Source: Trichobilharzia szidati
Taxonomy: Eukaryota > Platyhelminthes > Trematoda > Strigeidida > Schistosomatidae
Direction: 5' to 3'
Length of the DNA stretch: 64,000 nt
Assembly (NCBI GenBank): GCA_944472155.2
Contig: OX235271.1
Location: 27,722,977-27,786,976 of the forward strand
The notes beneath the pieces were generated by a model, which was given only the letters and a program-made list of their open reading frames with translations, was not told the origin of the DNA and ran no database searches. The number at the start of each line of letters is the position of its first letter. The stretch's first letter is position 1. The position numbers were made by a program, and so were the translations under genes. Shown here piece after piece: positions 21,246 through 31,795 of the stretch.

Positions 21246-21524
21246 ATAGCTACCAGGTAGAAGTACTGAAGTCACTGTTCTGAAATAATAGGAAAAATCT
21301 ACCGCTCAGATGGACTTTTTTCAGGGGGTTATAATATTCTCTGAGCTGTCAGTTTTAACCGATATGTTTTCATGTAAAGTTAGCGCTGAAGATTTTATTT
21401 TCCTAAAGGACAATGAAGTCATTATCTGTAAATTACGAAGATACGAATAACAGTAAGTACTGATATACGCAAATCTTCATTCTTGATGGTCACATTTTTT
21501 GATATGAAACAAATACATGTCAAG
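21246..21524. other. Intron, no recognised feature
   Basis: Nothing recognised in this AT-rich stretch. Confidence 0.35.
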
Positions 21525-21768
21525 AGGTTTTTTTCCCATCACATTCCCCAGTGGAACATAGGGCTGCAAGCTAGAGGCTTTAAGTTTCTGTAGCAGTGTT
21601 TATTATTTTACAGGATGAGGTTGCTAGCCTCATGCCCAACCTTTCCTCTTCACCAGCATTATTTCTGGCTTAGCGAGGTAAAGAAGTGCGTCGGCCGGGG
21701 ATCGAACCACGGACCATGTGCATGGTTGGCAAGCGTCCTAACCGCTGTGCCACCAACGTCGAGAGGTT
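21525..21768 (-). repeat. SINE-A copy, well preserved
   Basis: Minus-strand copy with reversed tail (ccagtggaacatagggc), the body and a clean head. On the minus strand box A (tggcacagcggttaggac) lies near 21736-21753 and box B (gtggttcgatcccc) near 21699-21712. The head is close to that of SINE-B, but the body and tail are SINE-A. Confidence 0.82.
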
Positions 21769-22034
21769 TAGTGTTCACTAAGTTAGACGGTTCAGTCATG
21801 AAACACGATTGAGTGAGATGAGTAGTTGGACGCCACTCACATAAACCAGTAGTGCTTGCTAGCCATACCATCGAGGTGATCTAAACGCCGGACGGCCGTC
21901 TAACTCATTTGGGACTGACTTGATTAACAGTATACCTCAGAGAGACGAATCAGTTCAAAACATCGGAATACTGAATAGCTATTTGAGCGAACTGGTAACA
22001 TCTTAAATCGAATTATCAATTTGCAAATTGATTT

Positions 22035-22240
22035 CTTTTTTAATTCTTTTTCTTCCCGAGTGGATATTAATGCTTCAGGCTAGAGCTTTGAAGTTCCTGC
22101 AGCGGTGATATGCCCAACCTTCTCTCTTCACCGTATCTACTATTGCTCAGGGAAGGGTTAGGAGTGTATCGGCTCAGGATCGAACCCCGGACCTCGTGCG
22201 TGGTTGGCGAGCATTTACAGCCGCACCACCGACACCATCT
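22035..22240 (-). repeat. SINE-A copy, internal deletion
   Basis: Minus-strand copy with tail (attctttttcttcccgagtg), a shortened body lacking the capping T-rich part, and a head with gatcgaaccccgg (box B complement) near 22170. Confidence 0.75.
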
Positions 22241-22599
22241 GCAAATTGATTAGCTGCTTGGAATTCGCACGGTTCGAGGAGGTGAAATTTTATGTAAGTG
22301 GTATACGACTACTCAAATCAGTCTATCTGTAGCACATCGTTTGACTCGAGATTCAATCATGAAAATTCATTGTCATTCCAGATATGATAATGAGTAAGTA
22401 ATAAGGAAACTTCGAAGTATGCAGTAGCAACTCAGTTTATAGTGTTTTCTGTTCGACGCCGACATAACGGGATATTTCACTGCAAGACTACCTCGCCTAG
22501 TTTACTAACCGGGCTAAAAATACAGGAAAACATGGAAGGTTAGGTGTGTAGCTAGTACTGCCACACCTTAGAAAACAATCTCATAGCTACTGAAACTTC

Positions 22600-22990
22600 A
22601 AAGAACAGAAAATACATAAAATATAAACTTATTCTTAACTGGAATCGGGAACATTCGTCAATTTAAGGATGGATGACACTGGCCGGCGAAAGCCTTAGGA
22701 CTACTAAGCCTTCTTTCGATGAAAAAAAACATTTCTGAAGTCACCTGGACTGCTCAAATTGCAAAAGTAATGAGAGAGTACGGCATAGAAGTATTAGAAA
22801 TCTTTGAGAGCAAGTGGAATAGAAACTGACTCTCGAAATTGTCAAATGGAGGGTCAGTAATATACTTCGGCTACCTGGATGACGCCTATGAGCACATTGA
22901 GGATTTAGCTGGAAACATAACCTAAGTGAAGTTCAATACCTAAAAGGTGAAGGATGGAAGACACCTTCACAGTACTCATCAGGTCGGGGA
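22600..22990 (+). mobile_element. RTE-like LINE endonuclease fragment
   Basis: Matches the 5' region of the copy at 51116-53216: ggaatcgggaacattcg, then a frame reading VAWTAQIAKVMREYGIEVLE and IFESKWNRN, the N-terminal part of an APE-type endonuclease with the metal-binding Glu region. It carries stops and small insertions. Confidence 0.65.
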
Positions 22991-23124
22991 CATTGAATAA
23001 CATCACTGAGGAAACCTGAATGAATGACATATCAGTTAATTGTATGTACTGTCTTGCATTTTAGCCGTTATAGAGTGAAGTAGATCACATTTTTATCTGA
23101 AATTTTCTGAGTTCCTCAAAGAAA

Positions 23125-23430
23125 CAGTAACAGCAGATTGAAGGTGAGACAGTAACTCATCGAAGAAGACGTTGCGAAGTGGTCGCGATATGTCGTGAAT
23201 TGGCAGAAGTTAGAATTCATGGGCTGGCCATTGGGTCGGTTCCCTGCGTCCAAATGGTCTACGAGCTCGCCAGCCTTGAAACCAAAAGGTCCTCGGTTCA
23301 AACCCTGGCTGTGGACGCGTACTACCGAAGAGTCCTAGACGAAACAGTACTGTCCAGTACTCCATGCAGGTTTTCCAATGGTTCTTTAACTGATGTCAGC
23401 TCCTGATGAAATCCTCCAACCAATGAAACA
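23125..23430 (+). repeat. Smα-like hammerhead SINE
   Basis: Plus-strand copy with leader relic, box A relic (gcgtccaaatggtctac), box B (tcggttcaaaccc) and hammerhead (about 23320-23365). Stem I pairs GTACT/AGTAC, stem II is a 3-bp GTC/GAC hairpin with loop CTA, and stem III is CAG-TA-CTG. GAAA is intact but core U4 is C. Confidence 0.8.
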
Positions 23431-23509
23431 GTAACACTCAAATAAATGAATATGACCAAAAAAACTCAACTGACAAGAATATTTCATCAAAAATGAAGTA
23501 ATCTCAAAT

Positions 23510-23745
23510 CAGATCATGGAAGTTAAAATTCACAGGACGTTGAATTCCATTCCAGTGGCTAAATGGTCAACAAGCTAGCCTTATAACTCGGAAGTCCTGG
23601 AGTCATAGGTGCATGCTGCTGAAGAATTTCAAATTAGGATGAAACTGAGGTCCAGTACTCTCTTGTATTCTCAATAGTTCTTCAGCTAACTGAAGTAACT
23701 TTGTGATGTGACTTGGAATCAATCAAATCCCTGTAAAACCAACAT
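23510..23745 (+). repeat. Smα-like hammerhead SINE, worn
   Basis: Plus-strand copy with box A (ccagtggctaaatggtcaac), a lost box B, and a hammerhead region near 23613-23665. The core CTGAAGA and GAAA are kept, but stem II (ATTTC/GGAT) no longer pairs well. It ends just upstream of the PDE9 exon at 23793. Confidence 0.7.
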
Positions 23746-23792
23746 TAACTAACAGAAAAAAAACAGAAAGAAAGAAAATATGTCTAACTTAC

Positions 23793-23980
23793 GAATTACT
23801 ATATCCAGGATGATCTAAATCATGGCATACAGCTGCTGTCAATAGGATGCCAAGTTCTTCACGTGAAAAATCATTATTCAATCCACACAGATATAATATA
23901 CCATACATCATTTGGGCAACACAAAAACAATGTCGAAAATTATGAAATGGATTATTTCGATAATTCGCCTGTATACACAA
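23793..23980 (-). CDS. PDE9A: PDE9-like phosphodiesterase, metal-binding catalytic exon
   Basis: A 188-base minus-strand exon with an ATCATAG acceptor and a GTAAGT donor, and the firmest gene call in the window. It opens in phase 0 with [20 protein letters not shown] and ends [13 protein letters not shown] plus two bases of a split Ser codon. By family knowledge the first His of HNFRH is the proton donor, the second binds metal, and the His-Asp of HDLDH bind both divalent metals (H252, H256, H292 and D293 of human PDE9A2). Three of the four metal ligands are therefore encoded here, and none is altered. The enzyme hydrolyses cGMP to 5'-GMP in the cytosol. The [13 protein letters not shown] context is typical of PDE9 rather than other PDE families. 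The last metal ligand lies in an exon outside the window. Confidence 0.96.
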
Positions 23981-24507
23981 CTATGATAAAAAGAGAAGTG
24001 AAGAGATGAAATAAGAGAAAAATTGGTGGATGATAAAGCCAATTTTTTTTTTAAAAAACACATGGGCTACACATAGAGGAAGAAGTAGACAGTACCATTA
24101 TGGCAGCCTGCTTGAACTTTGAGCTACCAAAATATCATCATCTCTTCCATCAAATCACATACTGTTTCGATTTTGAAAACCATAGAGAAACATCTCTTTC
24201 AGTGAACTCAGGCAATCTCTGCTTATAAATGCAGTAGAGACACTTTAGATGCTGCCATTGAACTCCACCATAATATTGTTTCGAGTCTAGATAAAGGTAC
24301 AAAGTTCATTCGATCCTCTTTTTTAAACCAAAGTGCTGCATCTGGTTCTACTCCCAGGGCACTTTTACTAAGCAAGCTAACTTCAACACGTGCTGAGTCC
24401 TGGGTCATAAAGTGACTGTCTCCCTATTTTTCAGGTTGGGAAATAATATACCAATTTCACAAAACCTGGTGTGCCTCAAGGTGCTACACTTCCTACATTT
24501 AGTGAAG

Positions 24508-25640
24508 TTAAACAATAGCGTCCCCCGGGTGCGAACGCTCCAATGACCTTGAACGCATGCTAGTCGTTGGCTAAAGACACCTGCCATTATCCTAGTGCAA
24601 AAATGAACGCTGTTCAGAAACTGAGTTGCAAATTTCACCCGGAACACGTTTTTAAATACTGTCTGGATAATGGATTGATAGAACGTAGTCGCAGATGTAG
24701 ATGTGGTGCTTCAATGAACCTGCAACCATATTCACAAGTTACTGATGGATATATATTTAGAGGTGCGAAGTGTAGGAAACGAAAGAGTATTCGTACTGGT
24801 AAGTGACAGGCTCAGTTCATTGTTCTCTGGGAACTTTCTTTGCACAATCGAAACTATCTTTGACGAATATACTGTTTCTGTGCCATTAGAGGATATTGAA
24901 GTCCGGAGTGAGGTCAACAGCCGCTCAGACAGAAAATAGCTTGATATCAACTGTGCAGTGGTTTCAGTTTTGTCGAGATTTAGCCTCCTGGAAATTACAT
25001 AATGTTACACAAGCGTTGGAAGGAGTTGGTGTTATCGTTCACATCAACGAAACAGTACTAATAAAGAAGAAATACAATCGTGGTCGCGCTAGAGCTAACA
25101 GAGTTTGGGTACTGGAAATTTATGACACCCAAATTCACAAGAGGATAATGGAATTTATTCCAAACCGCAGTGCCGACACTCTTCTGCCTATTATTCAAAG
25201 GCTCGTTATCCCTGGTAGCACTACCCACACCGATGAATGGGGGGATATAACCGCTTATCGGATTTGGGATATATACACAATCGAATTAACCATTCAAATG
25301 ATTTCGTCGACCCCACAACTGGCACTCATACTAATTCAATTGAGGGCTTCTGGGGGAGATTGTAAAATAAGATAAGAGCAATAAACGGCTCTCAAAATCA
25401 ACTTATTTTAGTCACCTCCATGAATATATCTATAGACACTGTTTTAATTTAAAAACTGACACTCCTTATTATAACTGGGACGTATTTTTAAGCCATATCA
25501 GAGAAAAATACCCTGTTAAATGTGCTATCATGCATTTTCTTGTAAATAAGGGTCATTTTTGTGCAAAAATCCCTCATTTTTATGATTGGTCGGCTGAAGG
25601 TCACTCGTGCGTTCTCACCCTTTGGGACGCTCTTGTTTAA
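24508..25640 (+). mobile_element. Merlin-type DNA transposon with recognisable transposase
   Basis: Inverted repeats of about 43 bases (24508-24550 and 25597-25640; ttaaacaatagcgtccc against ttaaacaagagcgtccc on the other strand, both ending aatgacctt or agtgacctt) frame a broken transposase. 24603-24806 is a Cys-rich N-terminus (CRCGASMNL, AKCRKRKSIRTG). 24896-25375 is an ISXO2/IS1595-like DDE domain: KKKYNRGRARANRVWVLEI, NRSADTLLPIIQRLVIPGST, then THTDEWGD. The first catalytic Asp is Asn (HINETVL), the second is present (TDEW). The Glu block (DPTTGTHTNSIEGFW) is in another frame near 25315-25360. The outer boundaries are uncertain; a 9-bp duplication with three transitions is possible. Confidence 0.82.
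24896..25375 (+). pseudogene. Merlin transposase catalytic domain, inactivated
   Basis: A 159-codon frame carrying the DDE domain of an IS1595-like (Merlin) transposase, which would cut and paste DNA with matching inverted repeats. First acidic residue replaced by Asn in HINETVL, second retained in THTDEW. A frameshift near 25280 moves the third acidic residue (NSIEGFWGRL) out of frame. A separate frame at 24603-24806 encodes the N-terminal DNA-binding-like Cys cluster, so the gene is broken at least twice. Confidence 0.8.
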
Positions 25641-26151
25641 ATTTGCCTTGTATTTCTTTTTTATTTCTTTTTGCATGACTTACCGTATTCTTCTAAAGTT
25701 AATTTTATTAAATATTCTGTTGTTCTGACAGTTTATACCCCAGTTATTTCTGCATTGGGCTGATCTGATATGATGAATAGTTTCTTATCTGAGATTAACC
25801 AATGATCTTGCTCGAATGGTTTTGAACTAAATCCCTCCAAATGTGAAGCTGTTCGTGCTAGTTTCAGATGTGAACAAGACCTGTGTGGACTGATTCATCC
25901 CATGATTCTTCTAATATCCACAGTACTGTGATAGGAAATAAATCGAAGATCATCTGTCTTGGTGTCAGTTTCTCTCCAAATATTTCAATGAAAAATCTAT
26001 CATTCGACTTACATTACATTAGGAAGTCAAGAATTACTGGCATAACTCAATCTCTCCTCTTACAGTTTATGAATACATGCATTCTACCCACTCTTCTTTA
26101 TTATTCCCATTAGTTCTTCTCTGAGAATCTCGAAAAATGACCACGTCATAT

Positions 26152-26435
26152 TGTGGTGAGAGATGGTTGCTAGCCAAATTGGTTGACAGTAATTGAGGTC
26201 AATGTTGGCCATGTGGAAACAAGGTCAAGATGGACAGGTGGATACAGTTAACATATAGATGAACTGACACAGCCACAAGAGATGCAAGGTTAACTTTGTG
26301 TGAGAAACAACCAATCAACAGACTGTATTTTTATACTAACATTAACCTACAATAATGTACATCAAAATCTATAAATATGTGTTGATTTTCCGTAATAAAG
26401 GTTCTGTTGCCAGGCCCTTGTCTTCTGTTGTTACA
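26152..26435 (-). repeat. Solo LTR, inverted copy of 16676-16955
   Basis: A 284-bp minus-strand copy with TG...CA ends and a perfect 4-bp duplication (atat at 26148-26151 and 26436-26439). It lies inside the CR1 host, whose sequence resumes with acgtaagacacttaagcctg. Confidence 0.86.
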
Positions 26436-26693
26436 ATATTACGTAAGACACTTAAGCCTGTAAGCAGGGTTAGCCGGTGTGTATGCTTTTGACTCAGTTA
26501 ACTGACATTGTTAATGGCAGGCTTTTTAATTCTTGCGAACAGTTAGCTAAAGTCCTGAACACCAGAACACATCTATTCAAGTAAGACCAGAGGAAATTTC
26601 GAAAGAATTTATTCAGCCATTCCATATTTACTTGAGGCGTTGTGTGAAGAGAGACAGTGTTGTCAGAAAAGAGCTAATAGACCTGCTCTATCT

Positions 26694-28243
26694 ATTATGG
26701 ATAAGATTTTATTTTGATAAATCACACAGTGTTACACAGTAATATTAACTGATGACGTTTCGAGCACAAATTATTGCCACTCATAATCATATCAAGTCAC
26801 TACTCACACAACTTTTTCCTTCATTTATATATATGTATGGAATTGACTAGATATTTGAATAAAAATCAATATGAGATAATGTACATTCAGAGATAATAAT
26901 ATGAGTGTTGTTGATCAATTACAATCAGATAGGAAATAAGACGAGTGTTTTTATAGTCATATTAAGTAACTTGTTAGGATGTAGGAGGAATAAAATTCAC
27001 ATTTGAATCAGAAAGTGAACAAGGAGAATTAGCTATGTTAGATTGTAAAATAAAGCGAATAGAAGAAGGTAAACTACACACTAACGTTTATAAAAAACCA
27101 ACGCATTCTAATAGATATTTAGACTTTAATTCATCTCATCCGTTAACTGTTAAGGCAGGCTTAGTTAAGTGTCTGACAAACCGAGCAGCAGCTCTAAGTA
27201 GCACAAGAAAAGACCTAAATGATGAAATAAAACAGATAGAAGAGGCGATGGTGTTAAATAACTATCCCATAAAATTCATTAGGAAGATTGAAAAAGGCCA
27301 AAAGAAAAAATAATTATGAAACTAGTAATGATAACACAAATAAGAGAGAATATAAGTCATCTACAGTTATACCATATAAGGAGGGGACATCTGAGACCCT
27401 ACGTAGGATTCTAAATAAAGCAGGAATTAGGGTGGCATTCAAACCTACAAACTCACTCAGGGACAAGCTCTGTAGGCTAAAAGACCCGGTGGACCCAATT
27501 AAACAAAATAATATAATTTACAAAATACCCTGCAATGACTGTGAGGTCAACTATATAGGTCAAACTAGTAGATCGGGGGTAATCAGATTGTCGGAACATA
27601 AGAATTTAGCCAAGGTAAGAATGGTTGACCCAGAGAAGATAAGTAATTTAGAAAAAAGCTCAGCAATTGCACTACATGCAATAACACACAACCACACAAT
27701 AGGGTGGGAGAGGGTTAAGATTCTAAGAAGTAATCTATGTAGGTGGAGAGAGAGATTGATTACTGAATCCTGGTTCATTGAATCTACACCCAACACATGC
27801 AACAGAAATGACTCAATGCAAATACCAGAAATATGGAAGATATTATTACCACCAGTCAAATCAGAAGAGGATAATAAATAATCTCAAAATTCTATTTCAA
27901 TTAAGCACATCACAACATCCTAACAAGTTACTTATTATGACTATAAAAACACTCGTCTTATTTCCCATCTGATTGTACTTGATCAATAACACTCATATTA
28001 TTATCTCTGAATGTACATTATCTCATTTTGATTTTTATTCAAATATCTAGTCAATTCCATACATATATATAAATGAAGGAAAAAGTTGTGTGAGTAGTGA
28101 CTTGATATGATTATGAGGCAATAATTTGTGCTCGAAACGTCATCAGTTAATATTACTGTGTAACACTGTGTGATTTATCAAAATAAAATCTTATCCATAA
28201 TGGAGTTACACTCTACCACAGTGCCCAAGTTTTATACTTATAT
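26694..28243 (+). mobile_element. Penelope-like element with inverted terminal repeats (family C)
   Basis: Inverted arms of about 300 bases (26694 to about 26990, and about 27905 to 28201) flank a C-terminal Penelope ORF on the plus strand. An 11-bp target duplication (ctgctctatct at 26683-26693 and 28244-28254) brackets the element, and the CR1 sequence resumes after it. The arms contain an atgacgtttcgagcac unit whose complement (ctcgaaacgtcatcag) resembles the 3' half of the hammerheads known in Penelope repeats, but the CTGANGA half is not intact. About 40 extra bases lie between the right arm and the duplication. Confidence 0.88.
27035..27881 (+). pseudogene. Penelope C-terminal region with GIY-YIG endonuclease
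   Basis: Two overlapping frames. 27035-27313 (LDCKIKRIEEGKLHTNVYKK, the end of the reverse transcriptase/thumb) is followed by 27288-27881, which carries the GIY-YIG domain: IIYKIPCNDCEVNYIGQTSR, then RLSEHKN. The YIGQTSR motif with a CxxC upstream is the hallmark of Penelope endonucleases. The catalytic Arg and a later Glu (LITESWFIE) appear present. The catalytic YxDD part of the reverse transcriptase is absent. One frameshift joins the frames. Confidence 0.85.
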
Positions 28244-28302
28244 CTGCTCTATCTGTAATCTGTAAATAAACAGCAAATTATGACCAGAACTATTACTACA
28301 CA

Positions 28303-28502
28303 TGCTTTTTTTTATTCCTTGAAGTTTCGGTAGCAGTGGTGTTTATAGTTACGGGATAGGATTGCTAGCCTCTTACCCAACCTTCCTTCTTTACCAGTCT
28401 TATACTGGCTTAGCTAGGTAAAGGAGTGTGTCAGCCGGGGATCGAACGCGTACCACATGAGGAGTGGTCGGCGAGCATTCTATCTCTGTGCCACCGATGC
28501 AC
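28303..28502 (-). repeat. SINE-A copy inside CR1, with target duplication
   Basis: Minus-strand copy lacking part of the tail, with a good head: box B complement (gggatcgaacgcg) near 28437-28449 and box A complement (cattctatctctgtgccacc). An actacacatg repeat on either side (about 28293-28302 and 28503-28512) is a likely 10-bp target duplication. Confidence 0.8.
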
Positions 28503-28655
28503 ACTACACATGTACCATTCTTCTATTAACTATTTTATGTGTATAAAAAGAGATGGATTGTTGCAGTATGTTCAAACTCTGAAAATTCCATTCTGCATAA
28601 AAAAACTATAGCTTGGAATAAAGTGATTATAATTATTATTATTATTATTATTATG

Positions 28656-29084
28656 GCTATTAAATTTTTGAAACAAGCTAAAAGACTAATATGCTAAATA
28701 AATATATACGTATAAAATTATCTCTGTCATGTTAGCTGAAATCAGGCGCCATGTTTTAAATAATGAAATTTTTAAACAATGTTCAACGTTCAAGGGAACA
28801 TTGAAGCATTCAACATGCTTTTTCTACTTATCATGATGATCGTTTCGTACTAAACTCCCCCCCCCCCCAATTTTGTTGTTATAACATTGTTTCTTTTTTC
28901 CTGGGAAAAGTTTAAATTACGTCATAGAATACATAATTCTTTTAATATTTTTTTTCACAGATATATTAACAGTGATAATAGCTTAGAACAGGGGTTTGTT
29001 TATCATGATTATGGAAAGTTTATTGTTCCCTTCTGTTTTTGGAGGGTGATGCTTTCATTTCGTTATGAAATAAACGTGTAATGT
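28656..29084. other. Intron with a poly-C tract
   Basis: No repeat family recognised. A run of 12 C lies at about 28857-28868. Confidence 0.4.
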
Positions 29085-29290
29085 GCACTGACTAGTCACT
29101 AAGGAGTAGCCATTTTTATGTATTTAGTCATTTTCCTATTGGCGCTAACGGAATTCTATCAGTTAAATTTGTGACGTGGTCACCGAGGCACCATTTCAGT
29201 GTACTTTGAAATTGGTGTTAGATGGTTGGGGGCAGTCGACAAAAAGCACCGACGTTAGATTTTTTGCTTTTTGGCACTCGTTAGGAGTGC
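29085..29290. repeat. SINE-C remnant with rearranged order
   Basis: 29085-29200 is the complement of the body at about 46670-46801 (gtgcactgactagtcac, gaattctatcagtt). From 29210 (ttagatggttgggggcagtc) it reads one terminal inverted repeat, then a hammerhead relic (ttggcactcgttaggagtgc) in the direction of the plus strand of 46453-46801. The central unit is thus flipped relative to the body compared with 46453-46801. The tRNA-like unit is gone. Confidence 0.6.
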
Positions 29291-29505
29291 GTTGGTGGTT
29301 CAGGAGTTAAATACTCTCCAAAATACCCCACACGTTCAAGATTCGATTCCCGAGCGGTGCGCTCCTAAAACCTTGCTTAGCCCATAGTAAGGGCGGTAAG
29401 GAGAGAAGGCTGGGCGTGAGCAAAGCAACCCTATCATTACTGGAATTTCAAAGCTTAGAGTTTGAGACCTTATGTGCCACTTGGGACACAAAGGAATAAA
29501 AGAGA
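29288..29505 (+). repeat. SINE-A copy
   Basis: Plus-strand copy: a head with a relaxed box A (gtggttcaggagttaaat) and box B (agattcgattcccg), the body (cttgcttagcccatagtaag), and a tail with a variant end (ccttatgtgccacttgggac, then acaaaggaataaaa). Confidence 0.75.
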
Positions 29506-29575
29506 GAGCAAGAGAGACCCTCGTCAGTAGTGCTTGCCTCCAACATGCGAGTAACTGATGGCATCACTCATTACT

Positions 29576-29878
29576 ACAATCAGAAACGTTACAATTTTGA
29601 CGCACCACCTTAAAAAATTATATATTATTCAGGATTGCTCACACTACGACCACAAACACTGCATTAGACTTTGATAGACTTTGGTACTTTTCGCATTCAT
29701 AATTATTTTGTGTTAATCCTGTTTTTTTTTGCTGTTGGTGTCTTCAGATTTTTTTGTTTGTTTAATACTTATTTTAAATGTCTGTAAAATTAGATGCAAA
29801 TATCGTAGATATGTGCTGAAAATTTCACACTGTACCACTAGTACTGTTTCTGGAATAAAGCAAATTATTATTATTAAA
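29576..29878 (+). repeat. CR1-like LINE 3' untranslated region
   Basis: Second copy of the untranslated region at 10690-11203, with an internal deletion near 29665-29680. It ends with accactagtactgtttctgg, then gaataaagcaaattatta. Confidence 0.72.
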
Positions 29879-29944
29879 AGATTTGTCACTAGACTGTAAC
29901 CAATGTTATGTGTGGTACTGAGTGAATTTCACATAATTGTGGGA

Positions 29945-30272
29945 AGCCGTGACCAGTAGGTTGCAGCAGGTTGAAGGTGAGGCAGTAACTCGTCCAAGAA
30001 GACATTGCGAAGTGGTCGCGCAATATCATGAATTGGCAGAAGTCAAAATTCATGGGCTGACTGGCCACTGGATTGGTTCCCAGTGGCTTAATGGTCTGCG
30101 AGCTCGCCAGCCTTGTTACAAGAAGGTCGTGGTTTCGACCCCTGGCTGTAGGTGCGTACTGCTGAAGAGTCCCAAACTAGGATGGAACAGTTAGGTGTTC
30201 AGTACCCCCTGCAGGTTTTCCAATGGTTCTCTAACTGATATCAGCTCATTATGAAATCCTCAAACCAATTCT
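29945..30272 (+). repeat. Smα-like hammerhead SINE
   Basis: Plus-strand copy with leader, box A (cccagtggcttaatggtctg), a damaged box B (gtggtttcgacccc), and a hammerhead at 30156-30204. The core CTGAAGA is intact and stem I pairs GTACTG with CAGTAC. The conserved GAAA is GGAA, so it should be inactive. Confidence 0.82.
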
Positions 30273-30949
30273 ACAATAGATGAGGAATTGGTTAGCACAA
30301 TAGGATGTAGAATGTAAGCACAGATAAGCAGTGGGGGTAATCTTAGCGAGCAGACGATCTCAACTGAAGCCGTTGAACGCGAAACAGCTAACTTGGTTTA
30401 TTAGCCCAAAGGATAGAATTTCGACTTTGGAATTCTTGGATAACAGGTTCAAATCTTAATAGAAATATTATCACCCACTGAAGGTCTTTTTAACTGAGAA
30501 AAGTTGAAAATGCGATGAAAAGAACTTCATGGATTTTCTTCCTGACCTTTCTATTTTTATGTACAAACGCTATAGTTGACTAGATTTTCTTCAAATATAC
30601 AATCCGCTTCGATCAACTCCTGGCTTTCAAATAACATATATTCGAATATGTTATATAATGGCGAAACGTTGACAGTGTTTTATCTCATAGACTGTGACAA
30701 ATGAATTAATCCAAAGTAGACGAAAATATCGGACAGGTCATTTTCTGGCCGCCTGATTCTAAATAATAGCCGGTTCTATAACACTAAGATGAGAATTATA
30801 TGAGTGAGTTGGTGATAAAACTTAGAACTGACTTTTTTGGCAGTCTCCAATAAAATGTCTGATTTGATTTGAATTCACTTAAAGTATATTCGGCATTTAT
30901 TGGAGTAACTTCTCATTCCCGTCAATGTTTTTCTTGATAGTATTTCAAC
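30273..30949. other. Intron, no recognised feature
   Basis: No repeat or coding feature recognised. Confidence 0.35.
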
Positions 30950-31090
30950 GGCATTGTTTCCAACAATACTTTTGATACAAATACAGAATTTTCAGCAGGT
31001 AATACAATATTGCATCCCACTTTCTGACTGCATAATACAGGGGTAACAATTAAACAGGGCACTCACACTGATAATATTGCTCAATAAGAA

Positions 31091-31325
31091 TTTTTTTCCT
31101 TCACGTTTCCAGTGGAACATAGGGCTTCAAGCTAGAGGCTTAAAGTTTCTGTAGCAGTGTTTTACTTTTACAGGATGAGGTTGCTAGCCTCATGCCCAAC
31201 CTTTCCTCTTTACCGGCTTTTTTATAACTGGTTCGGCGAGGTAAAGGAGTGCGTCGGCCGGGAATCAAACCTCGGACCATGTGCATGGTCGACGAGTGTC
31301 CTAACCACTATGCCACCGACGCTCA
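31091..31325 (-). repeat. SINE-A copy inside CR1
   Basis: Minus-strand copy, very similar to 21525-21768 (shared body gctagaggcttaaagtttct-like). The head has a box B complement (ggaatcaaacctcgg) and a box A complement (gtcctaaccactatgccacc). Confidence 0.82.
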
Positions 31326-31679
31326 ATAAGAATATGAACATAAAATTAAAATTTAAGCAGAAATATTACCATCAGCGGGATAATGGACTAGAGAATTGAA
31401 AGGACGTTTTATTCAGTGATCCTCAATAAATTAGTAGTCACATGTCTAACACACTTTTACTAATCACATAAAATGCATGCAAAATAAAGTATCCTAGGGT
31501 TTCTACACTTAGTAATCCGTGCACAAAGTCTTCCATAATCACTTCACGTTCCATCTGATGAGATTCAAGCGGAGAGTCGTGTATCGAAACGCTACTCATA
31601 ATCCGACAAGGTGGTATTCGCCAATTCCTAGTATGACTTCTCTATCTACAACAAGATTCACAAGTTGGTTTCTTTGATT

Positions 31680-31795
31680 GGATACTACTTCCTTCAAGGG
31701 TGCAGATGCGCCTTGCTGACGAGTGCCAACTAGGTTTAGTCAAGGCTTCCTGCCGATTGCCTCCAACCATCTAACAAGTTGGTTTACCAACACAC
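31680..31795 (+). repeat. SINE-C fragment with a deleted hammerhead
   Basis: Plus-strand fragment: gcgccttgctgacgagtgcc is the 5' half of the SINE-C hammerhead (stem I GCCTTG, core CTGACGA). It then skips from CAACTA to GGTTTAGTC, losing the second stem II strand and GAAA, and continues with the terminal repeat (ggcttcctgccgattgcctc). Embedded in the CR1 copy. Confidence 0.72.

Larger units (their letters stand above)
24080..28655 (+). mobile_element. CR1-like LINE, host of four nested insertions
   Basis: A decayed plus-strand CR1-type ORF2. Before the first insertion it reads to GVPQGATLPTF (motif B). After it, LPYSSKVNFIKYSVVLTVYT shows motif C as YSVV in place of YADD. A C-terminal region follows from about 25790 (LNPSKCEAVRASF-like, GLVSVSLQIFQ-like), and the 3' end has gaaaattccattctgc and gaataaagtgattataatta at 28575-28650. 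It is interrupted by Merlin (24508-25640), a solo LTR (26152-26435), Penelope (26694-28243) and SINE-A (28303-28502). Confidence 0.85.

Noticed and set aside
24490..25660. Exact target duplication for the second Merlin element
   Set aside because: cctacattt against cttgtattt would be 9 bp but differs at three positions, and the outermost bases of the inverted repeats do not match well, so I do not claim it.
26760..26830. Hammerhead in the arms of the Penelope family C element
   Set aside because: The 3' half (CTCGAAACGTC) fits, but the 5' core reads ATTATGA with two disabling changes in both arms.
27560..27859. 99-codon minus-strand frame
   Set aside because: It is the antisense shadow of the Penelope GIY-YIG coding region at 27288-27881.
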